Source of the DNA: Corinectria fuckeliana
Taxonomy: Eukaryota; Ascomycota; Sordariomycetes; Hypocreales; Nectriaceae
Assembly (NCBI GenBank): GCA_019137255.1
Contig: WPDH01000060.1
Span: forward strand, 186,001 to 250,000
DNA: 64,000 nucleotides
Direction of reading: 5' to 3'
The translations under genes and the position numbers were made by a program. The notes under the pieces were generated by a model that ran no database searches, had not been told where the DNA came from, and worked only from the letters and a program-made list of their open reading frames with translations. Within the stretch, counting starts at the first letter, position 1, and each line of letters begins with the position of its first letter. Below are positions 1 to 10,378 of the stretch, one piece after another.

Positions 1-437
1 GACCCAACTTGGCCTCGCGCTGGTCAGCCTACCGCGTCGGAAAGGCCCTCGAGTCCTTCCCCTGGCTAACGGAGGGCTTTTCTATATCCTCCACCACGGG
101 GCCACTTAACTTCTCCGGCGAGATGATCTTCCCGCTTCACTTTGAAACGTACCCAGAGCTAAAGCCCCTGCGCGAAGTGAGCCAGCAGCTGGCCGACCGT
201 GATGATTGGCCCCCCCTGTACGACACGGAGAAGCTGCGTAATAATAGTGTCCCAGTCTACGCGGCCTCGTATGTAGACGACATGTACGTCGACTATGAAT
301 TTGCCAAGGATACGGCAAGGCTCGTCAAAGGCACCAAGGTGTTTGAGACCAATGCCATGTACCACTCCGCGCTGAGAGCCAAGTCTGAAGATGTACTACA
401 TAATCTCTTCAACTTGCGGGACGACGTTATGGATTGA
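1..437 (+). CDS. Proline iminopeptidase (S33 alpha/beta hydrolase), 3' end only
   Basis: The reading frame is open from the first bases of the window (codons in phase from base 3) to a TGA at 435-437, so this is the C-terminal part of a gene that begins outside the window. Family knowledge: proline iminopeptidases remove N-terminal proline from peptides with a Ser-Asp-His triad. Seen here are the aspartate region (YVDDMYVDYE) and the late histidine region (MYHSALR), spaced as in the end of the alpha/beta-hydrolase fold. The nucleophile serine is outside the window. Only about 140 residues are visible, so the exact subfamily is a judgement; another S33 hydrolase is possible. It converges with the BTB gene, with 247 bp between the two stops. 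Confidence 0.72.
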   Translation, partial: PNLASRWSAYRVGKALESFPWLTEGFSISSTTGPLNFSGEMIFPLHFETYPELKPLREVSQQLADRDDWPPLYDTEKLRNNSVPVYAASYVDDMYVDYEFAKDTARLVKGTKVFETNAMYHSALRAKSEDVLHNLFNLRDDVMD

Positions 438-684
438 GGGCCGTGTAAACCTGAAGGGAAAAAGAAAAAGAAAAAAGAAAACAGGCATTGATACAAACAG
501 TGGTCTTCTGATGTCGTTCATAAATCCAAGTCCCTCTGCCCAAGGCGAAATCCGCTTTCCTAGACGTCCACGAGCCCAAAGCCCAGCCCTTCCTTTCACA
601 CTTCGCCATCGACCGTGATACTGACGCATAAGGCTGCTGACGCCTATTTGCTCTGCCTCCTGGCGCAGACCTTGGCATCGATCC

Positions 685-2006
685 CTAGGCACCCTCCATC
701 GAGGGCAAATCTGGAGTCCGCGCGGTTGCTTCATGCCTCATTACCGTCTCGCGCAGTATCGCCGCCGCCAGCTCAGGATTATCCACCAAGAACTCGCCTG
801 TCTCTTCCGGCGCCCGCTTCCACAGCATAGGCTGAAGGAACCCCACGCGCGCGAGCACCATTTTCAGAAGAGGGTCCGTCTCAGGCACGCCGGCGTACAG
901 CTTTTGGCACAGGCGCAGCACCTCCGGATGGGCTGCGTCGGTGCCGGCTGTTTCGAGCATGTCGATGCAGGAGCGCATCACGGCGTTGCGGAAGTCGTCC
1001 ATGAGGTAGCGGTTCGCGCATACGTAGACGTCGAGGCTGAGCTCATACGTCATGAGCCAGGTCCGCATGTCTTCACCCTCGATGCGAGAAGAGGAAACGT
1101 TCACGAGGGAAGGCTGAGGTATGTCGACGTTCATGTTGGGCCTGGGACCCAGCAGGCCTCTATACTGCCGCGGATGGTGGGCACCGTCCCGGAGCCGCCG
1201 GGCGCCGCACTGCCAGCATCTTGAAGCGTCCTGGCTGGCGATGCATTGAGGGCAGCGGCAGCTGGGGCGGTGGCAGCCAGGGCGTTTCTCTTGACCCCGA
1301 TCGCCATTACCGTCCTGGGCTCCTCGAGCCCGCCGACGACGTTGTTGCCACCTTGATCCCGAGCTGTTGGAATGGCTGGACGAAGTCGACGAGCTAGCTG
1401 TAGACCCGGAGTCCGAGTCGTCTGCGGGCCTTGATTCAGTGTCCAGGCCTTTCCCCTTGTCTAGTTGGGGCTCTGATGCACCCGTCAGAAATATCAAACT
1501 CGGACGTATCATAGAAGGGACGATGAGTACCGAGGACACTGGCTGCAGGCCTAATGGGATTGAAGCGCTCCTCGTAGAGGAATGCGACAAGAAAATGGAA
1601 TATCGCAGGATCCTCCTCTGGCAAGTCGATGAGTTGCTCGTCAGCTTCCCTGAAGCCGCTACCCAGCGCTTTCTGGAACCACTGGGCCTTGGTGAGAATG
1701 TCCTTGTGAATCTAGACTTGTGTTAGCTCTTCTGCCCTTGGAGTTGCAGCCTATGTCAAATATGCCTACATGAAATGTTTGAATATTGTTAAGCGTCCCG
1801 ACTCGAACTGGAACGGGGGGAGACGAATACCGCCCATCTGCAGTACTTAGCCAAAGATCTTCAGCGGCATTAATCGGCTTCTCCGTCAAGTCTTCTTGGT
1901 AGGTCGAGTCCAGAACGACGACGTCTGGGCGGATTGACGGGGTAGTCATCGTGTCGGCTAGAGTGTGCATCACGGTCGCACCGCTGCTCTCCCCGGCTTG
2001 AGCCAT
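685..2006 (-). CDS. BTB/POZ domain protein
   Basis: Proposed exons on the minus strand are 2006-1770, 1711-1531 and 1460-685 (237+181+776 nt), giving 397 residues. Introns of 58 and 70 bp have GTAGGC..CTAG and GTACTC..CTAG borders. The BTB core runs through the first junction: GTLNNIQTFH then IHKDILTKAQWFQKALGSG and LIDLPEEDPAIFHFLVAFLY, the usual fungal BTB pattern. A Ser/Asp-rich linker follows, then a helical C-terminal part (YELSLDVYVCANRYLMDDFR) typical of fungal BTB proteins. BTB domains mediate dimerisation or Cullin-3 adaptor binding; the partner here is unknown. The linker at about 1140-1350 reads equally well in a second frame, so the model there is uncertain. An in-frame ATG at 2081 would add 25 residues; the one at 2006 was preferred because the upstream part is a Phe run. 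Confidence 0.72.
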
Positions 2007-2847
2007 TCTCCTTACCGAGCGTGATAGTGGCAAGGGGGGAATCTGGAAGCGCGAGAAGAAGAAGAAGAACGAATAGGGCAACTACAAGTACGCGTGAGAG
2101 AAGGCCTCCAACTGTTCAGAGAGGCTGCCCGCTGAAACGCTCCAAGTACAAAACTCGGCGGCCTTCACACCATCAGCCTGGACAGCCTGGCACACACTAA
2201 ACCAACAAGTATTATGTCAACCATTGTGGCTGCTGACTGATTGACGACCCGGCTGCTAATGGCGAGGCGCAGCATGCATCCCATCTGCTGTTATGCGGTG
2301 GACACCTTCACTTCCTGAAACTGTACAAGTTGATAGGAATACCGACGGAAACGCAGAAGGTACTTGTTGGGCCCCCAGTCTCTTGCATGCATGACTACAC
2401 ACGGCTGCCTGGGACTCTGGGTCTTTTGCTCCGACGCCTCGAGGCTTGCGAAGAGGAGAGCAAAGCGTCTAGGTAGTTATTCCCGGTGTGCTCATTACCC
2501 GGGGATGTTCTGTGCGCTCGCTATTCCCCCCTTTCCGTCTCCTTTCCGGGGATGCTTTAATGCTTGTGTGACCTGACTGGGGCATGGCCTTGTATCTCGC
2601 ACGGCGATTGATCACAAGGCCGATTCTTGCGGATGCGGTATGAGCTTTTAGAAGGGAATGGAAGCTCCAGTATCCGCCCCCCCCTCGTGCAGTGTTTGAT
2701 GCTTGCCTTATCGCTCTATGGAAATTGGACTTGACGTTTCAATTGTCGCCCATGTTGTTGACGTTTCCCACTCATATCATCACAGGCTTCAACGCTTCAT
2801 CTACTCCTCGTCAAGTTCTGTTTGCATTTGGAGCCCTGTAATGTTGA
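2007..2847. other. Intergenic region between BTB gene and helicase gene
   Basis: Upstream of the BTB gene and downstream of the helicase stop; both genes read on the minus strand. I see no convincing coding exon, RNA gene or repeat. Short open frames here lack motif or codon support. Confidence 0.6.
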
Positions 2848-5800
2848 TCAGCTGCTGCGACGTCCATCAAGCCTCGATCGTCGCTTACTCCAGAGCCTGT
2901 TGGCCGACTCCGAGATAACCCTGGCCTTGACCAACAGCTTCTCCTCAAACTTTTCGTTGTCCTTTCCCTTTAGCCGTATCTTGTTTGGTTGTGCCTACAC
3001 AAGTCAGTAATGTCCAACTACAAGCCCTGGTGCGTCTGACCTGCATCAACACAGGCAGCAGTTCCATTGGATCAGCGTTGGCGATGGCCGCGATTGTTCG
3101 GAATCCGTTTTCCCAAAATACTCGACTGCGGTGCTGGTAAGTAGGGCGTTGCTAGCTGGGGAGAGACTACCCACGCTGTCCGACTCTTGATGAACGTGAT
3201 CTTGGCCAAAGCCAACAGATCAGTCCTTGCACCAGCCAGCAGTCTGTGTGAGAAATGGTCCAGAGCGGCTGCCATCACCCTGGTAATAGGTAGTTAGCGT
3301 TAAGGGGGGAAAACCTGCTGCGCATCGATCACTCACCCCCAGCCCATCTGTTCGCAGAATTTTATCATGCCGGCCGCAAATCCCTGACAGGTTTGGGACA
3401 GATTCTGCACAGTCCCCCGAGGCGCATCATACTTTCGTGCTACAACGTGGACTGGCACCTCGTTGCACAGATCGCGCAATTGAAGAGCAAGGTAGAAACG
3501 TCGATGGACACGAGCTAGGTCCTTTTCCTGCTGCGTGGTTTCTCGAAGAGAAGCACCTTGCGCCCTATGTCTGGTGAGTGGCCTTGCCCGTGTGGTGGTC
3601 TTGAATGTATATAAGGATTCGACTTACAGCTTGAGAATCGTCGTGGGCTTGATGCCAAGGAGCCTCAACACCCGAAGCCCGCTCTCATCTAGAGTTTCCA
3701 TTTCGTTCCGAAATACTTGCCAGTTGACGGCGACTCCGAATTCCTGGACCGGAGTAAAAGTGTAGAGTATGTGCATGTCGCCATCCATAACAAACGCCTG
3801 AAGCGCCCGGCTGAGCTCCTTATGAACGAACACCCCATCATCAGGGTCGATGGCTGATGCAACAATGGCCTTGCCCAACTGCGTGGCTGCGAACTGTGAA
3901 AATGAATCGCGAGTCACGAACCCCATTGTCTCTATCTCCTCTAGACTTGACGTTATGCAATCGTCAACAAACTTTGCATCATGAGTATGGCTCAACAGCG
4001 ATTTTGAGAAGTAATCATGGATTGATTCTCGACTCAATGCCAGGCGAATAGATATCACCTCTAGAAGCGCCCTGAACACTGTTAGATGAGACACCATCAA
4101 CATCACTTGGCCTGGGCCTACCGTTGGATACGTCGGTTCTCCATATTGAGGCAACTCGCAACTTCAGGTAGCTCAGCGTGCATCAATTCAACGACCTGCT
4201 CGAGGTCATTTTCGCGGCAGCAAAGGTAGCTCTCTCCCACGGGCGCTTTGCCTTGCCTTCCAGCTCGTCCTCGCATCTGCCTTAGCATGGACGGGCCTAC
4301 GAATTCTCGTCCCATTCGGCAATTGTGGAGGATTACTCGCCGCGCTGGCCTATTTCAATTGAGCACGCGCATCAAAAAGAGCAAGGGGCTCTTACAGATT
4401 TATTCCAGCCGCAAGACTACAAGTGGCAACACAAACGAGGATTGTCCCGTCGTCATACGCGGCCGCAATGAGATCTCTCTCTTCGCTGGTTAAACCGGCC
4501 TGTCTTGTTAGGGAGATTCCATGAATCCTGGGGTCAACTTACATCTGGATTACGTTAGTTATAGTCGTCAATTGAGCAAGCAATCAATCTTACGATGGAA
4601 TGCAACACCAAGGAGAACCGTTTCCTCAAGCACTGGGTCTATTCCGGTACTAAGGCTTCGTAGTTCCCCCAAAAGGTCCATCCTCTTGTTGACGAGACTT
4701 GGGTTAAGCTCGTGCGGTGGTGGCATCACTCGACTGATCCAGCGTGCGTCAGACTCGCAAACGTCGCGACTACCGGCAAAGATCAGGGCACCAAAGCCAG
4801 CCGATGCAGTTTCGTGGGCTAGCGTCACTACAGAATTCAACACTGGATCCCGAAATTCTTTGTGGACAGACGGCTCGATTCTCCGGGTAGGAGTGGCTTG
4901 TCCTGGTGTTGGAGCAGGGTTTTGTAGTTGGTTTGCGGTCTTGATCAGACTGCGCGTTGAACCGGCAGGGTAGACCTTACCGTCATAAACCAGATGCTCT
5001 TCAATGGGAACCGGTCGGTAACGCGTTTCGTAGCAATGGCCATTAAGCCACCGCGCCATCAAATCCATGTTCTTACACGAACTGTCAGTACGTGTTCGTG
5101 ATGTGGTGCTGTAGACGTACTGGGAGTGTTGCGCTCATGCCGATGATCTGAACAGACTGTTCTAAGCTGAGCAACTTGGTCGCCATGAGCTCCAAGAGAT
5201 ATCCACGATGGTCGTCATCAATCATGTGTAGTTCATCTAACACAACTGCTCTCAGCTGCGGGATGGAGCAGTCGTCAATAGCAGTGTTCACGAGAGCGTT
5301 TGCCTAAGATCGCCTTGATTAGTCCAAGCCAAGCTGATAAGCCTGGATAGGCGCACCTTTTCTAAGGTACAAACACCAATATCGAAGTCCTGCCAAGTTG
5401 CTCTGACTTTTCCTCCACCAAAAAAGCCAACGACACGGATGGTACCTTCATCTGCGCGGCGGCGCCAGATGCTCTTGCTATCGTCGACATCAGAATCATC
5501 GGGGTGGCGTAGTCCCTGCACAACATTCCGTAGCCACCGGACCTTTTCTTGGACTAGGGCGACATAAGGAAGGACGAGAAGAGCCTTGCAACCTTTCTCT
5601 CTGAGTATCATCTTCAACATGAGGACTGGGCTGTCGTTAGCTTGGGGGATATTTCGCCGGGAATATCATTTCGCTCACGATCAGCGACCAGAGACTTGCC
5701 ACCTCCCGTGGGGGCGCAATACACAAGATTCTTGTCTCCCGTCAACAGACCTGGGCCTTTGAGGCAAGACTTCTGCCATGGGTATATTTGCTTAATGCCA

Positions 5801-6171
5801 AGCGAAGCAAAGTTGTCAACCAACTGCTTTGGGAGACGGTAGGTGGGGTGAGCCAAATCCAACTCAGGATCCCGAGAAGCTGAGGGAGTGGCAGCTATCA
5901 GCCTTCGTTGTGAATATTCGGAGACTCCCTCCTGGTGGGAGCGGAGGTCCACAATGCGACTGGCGGATAGGCGGGGAGGAGCGGTTGGGAGGCTACTCGC
6001 TCTCTTGAACTGAACGGTGAGCCCTGAGCCTGGCAGATTTGAGCTGGGATCTGAGTCGTTGTTGGACCAGCTTCTCTTTTGCCCAGCAACGGAGGTTCCG
6101 GCGGAGGTTGTCTTCTGACCATTGACAGCTTCCACACTGGTTGTGTGTAGCAGCCCTCGCATGCCCTTCAT
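2848..6171 (-). CDS. Ski2-like DNA helicase of the HELQ/POLQ (Hel308) family
   Basis: Twelve exons: 6171-5679, 5625-5357, 5303-5121, 5071-4594, 4544-4543, 4499-4396, 4349-4122, 4071-3628, 3570-3337, 3279-3175, 3125-3041, 2994-2848. They sum to 2772 nt, 923 residues. Introns are 43-57 bp. Visible motifs: Q-motif region (FASLGIKQIYPWQ), Walker A CAPTGGGKS (about 152-160), LLVLPYVALVQEK, DELH (277-280), SATLP (311-315), FHHAGLT (473-479), QMRGRAGR (534-541), and the winged-helix/ratchet C-terminal part. The text around DELH (DDHRGYLLEL) is closer to the POLQ helicase domain than to HELQ. Family role: ATP-dependent 3'-5' unwinding in replication-fork and crosslink repair, in the nucleus. No polymerase domain follows; the gene stops soon after the helical domain. 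The HHAG motif requires a 2-nt exon at 4543-4544 (see findings). The start at 6171 is the first ATG in frame; 6162 is an alternative. Confidence 0.88.
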
Positions 6172-6766
6172 CTTGAGCGTTGGCGAGTCGGGAAAACTTT
6201 ACAGTCCAATAAACAATCATTTATGCGAAGAGCAAGAGCCAAGAGCCAAAAACCAAGAGTCAAGAGTTAAGAAAGAGCCGAAATATGGTGTACTGCAGGA
6301 TACCGAGAGAAATACCGGTGAGTCGTCGTTCGTGAATCCGTCTGACGGCGTGTGCACCACCGCGCGTCTCGAGCGTCTCGAGCCTGACTGGGCGTGTTGT
6401 AGGGGAGGTGAGCTAGCACGCGATGTCACGTGGTAGAACTGTGGCCACGAAAGTACGAATGAAGACTTAGATGCCCCCAAAGCGCCTCCCCGGCAACAAC
6501 TGCAACAGTCCAGGGCCTGGCGCAGAGCCACTTAAACGCGGGGCGTTCCTGACACCACACGACAGGCTGCAGCCGATTTGCAGGGCTCTGGGAAGTGGGA
6601 ATGGTGCCCCCCCGCGGCGAGATACGCAGCCGCGATTGGCTGTCAGTGGTAGCCGTGAACCCTGTGCGGTTCTCTCCGACGCCTAGAATAAAAGCGCCCG
6701 CGTTGACGTTTTCCCCTTGCCGCTGGGTGGTTTGACTACCACCAAACAGGTACTACTAGATAGTAC

Positions 6767-6778
6767 GTAGGTACCTAC
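6767..6778. repeat. Perfect palindrome GTAGGTACCTAC
   Basis: Twelve bases equal to their own reverse complement. Related TAGGTA/TACCTA inverted pairs recur in other gene-free stretches of the window (26494-26503, 26676-26693, 27385-27411). Confidence 0.8.
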
Positions 6779-7964
6779 ATAATGCACCCGGTGAGGTCGA
6801 CTCGGGCCTTGGGTTGTTCCATTTCGTCTTTGCCTTTTTCTTTTTTCCCTCGGGGTTTGCCACCGAGGCCGGGTACAGTACATACGGTACAGTGGACACG
6901 CGCCTTCACGACTTAGTAAGATACCAGGAATTGAGCAGGGATGGACCTGTGCTGTGACGCTCGCCGGGTGGGAGGGGGATTTCCTGACCGATGCACTGGT
7001 GCAGCCGGCTGTGTCTGTAGAAATGGCTTTTTCGTTTTAGACCTAAAATGCCCACCCGGCTAGTACCGACGTGATCGATATGGGCTCTTTTCCATTTTTC
7101 GATATTTTTCGTGTGTGATGCAGACGAACTGCTGTGCGACTGCATCGTGATCCTAAGCCTCTTATCGGCTGTTCCTTGCCAGTCTTGTGGGCGCGAGAGC
7201 CTGGGGGCGAGCGTGCTCTTGTTGGAGTGTCGTTAGGTGGTGTGCGCAAGCCCCCACGACCCACGACTTCTCCCGCTATGTACCCTCCCCTCCTCATCGG
7301 GGTGGTCGACCCGATGGAGTCTTGATTCGACGACTCATGCTAACAGCGCAGCGTTTCCTGCAGCTCAGTGCAGGCCAACATCACCCCAGGCCGAACGCCC
7401 AGCCCCCAACACCTGTCCGTCCTACAGCCCTCTCGACTCCTGTGCTGAAGTAGCATCAAACAGGTGCCATGCACGAGTCTCAGCTGCCAACATCGGATCG
7501 GCTGATCGCCGGGCCATCCATCGCCGAGACACTGTAGACATTATACATGTCCACCATGTCCTTCCACCCTGTGAGTGTGTGAGTGACAAAGGATGATTGA
7601 TGGCAAAGGCTACTCTCAACCACAGCGAAGCCTGCATCTATAACCCCACCCATCAATTCATTGGCGACTACGAAATTACTGTGCAATCAAACCGAATAGA
7701 ATACACTGTCAGTCCTCCTGGTTTCGCGACAGGCCCTCCCTAAGGAGTCTCAGAGCCTCATTCCAGCGTCTCAAACCAACTAAGAGCGCTAAGGACGGCC
7801 TCTGAGGCCCCAGTGCATGGCTCTGGAGACATCTGGTATGCGCCCTCGTGGGCGGTTGAATTGTCGACGCTTGAGTGGCAAGTGACAGATTGCGGCAACG
7901 AGGGAGTTGAGACATCGCTAGGCGGGACGTCGTACGAATGTCGAATAATGGCAGTGGCCAGCAA

Positions 7965-8017
7965 GGGGGGGGGGGGGGGGGGGGGTTAANNGGGGGGGGG
8001 GGGGGGGGGGGGGGGGG
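7965..8017. other. Poly-G tract interrupted by TTAANN: assembly gap or artefact
   Basis: Twenty-one G (7965-7985), then TTAA and two N (7990-7991), then twenty-six G (7992-8017). The Ns show that the assembly is unresolved here; true length and content are unknown. Confidence 0.9.
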
Positions 8018-10378
8018 CGGCTTAAGTCCATTTGCGTGCCACCATCCACCGTCCACCTGGGCCACACCTGGGATCCATACTGGCAACCTACATAGTACCT
8101 AATGCTTGGCTGCTTGGTGCTTTGGCTGCTGGATGATGCTGGATGCTGGCGGATGCTTGGCCGCCCACCCGAACGTTTCCTCCCCGGCCAAGCCGGTGGA
8201 GCTATCTCCCAACGCCAGCTCAATCGTTAGCCCTACTGCCGACTCACCCCGTCAGCTTGGACGAGGATCTGGAGAGCATCACCGCACCGAAATTGGCTTC
8301 TTTTCCAAGTCGAACGGCTTAGGGGAGGCCGAGATGGACACTAAATGATTGGCCCCATGCTATCGGGACTTGACCGCCCAGGGCCCTGAATGGCCCTCAC
8401 CCCCCAGAAGATGTCGTGGCTCGTGCATATGTACGTTAGAGGCATGCTAGTCGGCCAAGCCAAGTTGGCAAGGCCCCTGGGTCTAGGTACATAGGCAGTT
8501 AAAATGGGTAGCCAAACCCCAAATCTGGCCAGTCTCTTTGCGAATAAATTGCTTGGAGAAAGAGGAAAAAAAAAAAAAGGGAAAACTTTATGGTGGCCTT
8601 TTTCTGTGTTGTAAATGTACATACGGTGGCGGCGGAGCGTAGTGTGATGAGATGATCTACGACCATGGCTTGACTGGTGCGTAGATGCTCGTCATTACCC
8701 GTGACTATAGGTATCCATACTATCAATGGGCAAAAAGGGCAGCATGACAACAAAGGCTTTGGGAGAGGAAGGGAGCGCCCCGGTGTGGCACCAAAGCACC
8801 CTTTTTTTAGTCAACAGTGAACAGCCGGAATCGCATGGAAACACAATTGGAAACCCAAAGGCCCTCGTTCCATGTAGGAATAGGCCGGTGCCAGACAATG
8901 GCGATACCGGGGTGCAGGCGGCGAAGACTCCGTTCCGTGGCTACCTGCCTGGCCACCTACCTACCTAACCTGGGCATGTCACGATTGAGTCGAGGGCGTG
9001 CATGGGTGTGTGAGATGGTGACGGGAAATGCGGATGAGTTGGCGCCCCAAGCTCAAATCTCGACGGCTTCCAAACCCGTGCGATCCTCGGTAGGTCGACG
9101 ACTCAAACCGTTTGTTCCCTCCCGCCTTCCCCCACCATACAATGCCCAAGTACAATCTAATTATTAGGGAATCGACCCCGTCTTGTCATAGTACTGTACA
9201 TATGTTCTCCTCCAACCCACCGGGCTGGCGCATGACAACCTCCCGATATGGGTATGTATGGGAGGGATGGGAGGGATGGGGTATATTGCGTACGGAGCAC
9301 ATACCTACCGGCCGAACCAGTCCAGGCTGACGATGACAATGGCGGAGCCCGCCCATCCAAGGTGGTCGTCGCGGAGGCCAGTCTGCCAGATGGAGGGCGT
9401 AATTATATCGCGGCGCGCAAATCACGACTCGCGGCGGGACCCCCCCCCCCCAAAAAAAAGCCCGGTAGAGTCGAAGACATACCAGGACTGGGTCGAATGC
9501 AGAGGCCCGGCAATCGAACAGAACAGCACATGATGGACGGACGGGAGCGAGCCTTCTCCTGGGCTGGCGGAAGCAGAACCTTTAACTCTTGTGCATCCTC
9601 TCCCTCCCCCTCCCTCCATCGCCGCGTCGCTCTATCACCCCATGATTCCGTAACTCGGCCGCTCTGCCTTGTTGGTTTCCCCTCTCTTCTAGGCGTGCTC
9701 TCTGGCTTGGTCTCGTCTGGTTTGGTCTGGTGCTCGCCCCGGCCTGCCTCTGTGGGAGGAGGACCCGGTAGGCACGCCTCAAAGTTGGGTTGAGATCCGT
9801 CGGCTCGTCAGTGGTGCGAGACCCAGATGGGCCCGCGTGGAGACTGAGGTAACTCTGGGTGACCGGGGTGCCTTATGTACATGCCAGGTTCTTCCTCATC
9901 ATGTTAGGGTGTGGACGAACCCTGGATGGGCCTGGGAGGGCGTCCTAGCAACCCCAGCGGTGCTAGTAGATACCCGCCGAGTACTGATTCATAATGCCGC
10001 CCCCGTGCACTGTTATCAGTGTGGAGGTATCGACCAGCCAGGGCCGCCGCCTCGGGGTGCCAGGACGTTTCTTCTTCTCCCGGCGCCTGAGAATCATGCC
10101 TCTTCCTCCTTCAACCTTGCTTCCACTCCGTCTCTGTGGGCATTTCCTGTCGTTGACGCCTCGGTTTCCCCCGTCTCGCACTTGACAACGCCCATTTGCG
10201 ACTCGTCTCGCCTCCAGCGCATAGAAATCTCTCTCCTCAACTTTCCACCTTTTCGCCCTGCACACCCTTTCACTTGCACCGACCTTACACCCTCTGCCCA
10301 AGTCACCACCTCCGGGCATGCCTCGATACGTGATCCGCCTCATCTCATTGCTGCGCAACTGATTATTAGTTGGGTGTC

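Larger units (their letters stand above)
6172..10378. other. Long gene-free region (about 4.2 kb) between divergent helicase and SNT2 genes
   Basis: No exon with recognisable protein motifs is visible on either strand. It holds a perfect GTAGGTACCTAC palindrome (6767-6778), a poly-G tract with an assembly gap (7965-8017), a degenerate GCTGGATG-like repeat (about 8100-8165), and GGGAGGGAT units (about 9262-9282). The right part up to 10378 is C/T-rich and is the likely SNT2 promoter and 5' leader. The left part serves the helicase gene. Confidence 0.6.

Noticed and set aside
9248..9793. 181-codon plus-strand open frame in the 6.2-10.4 kb gap
   Set aside because: GC-rich non-coding text with mixed low complexity, no motif and no splice context.
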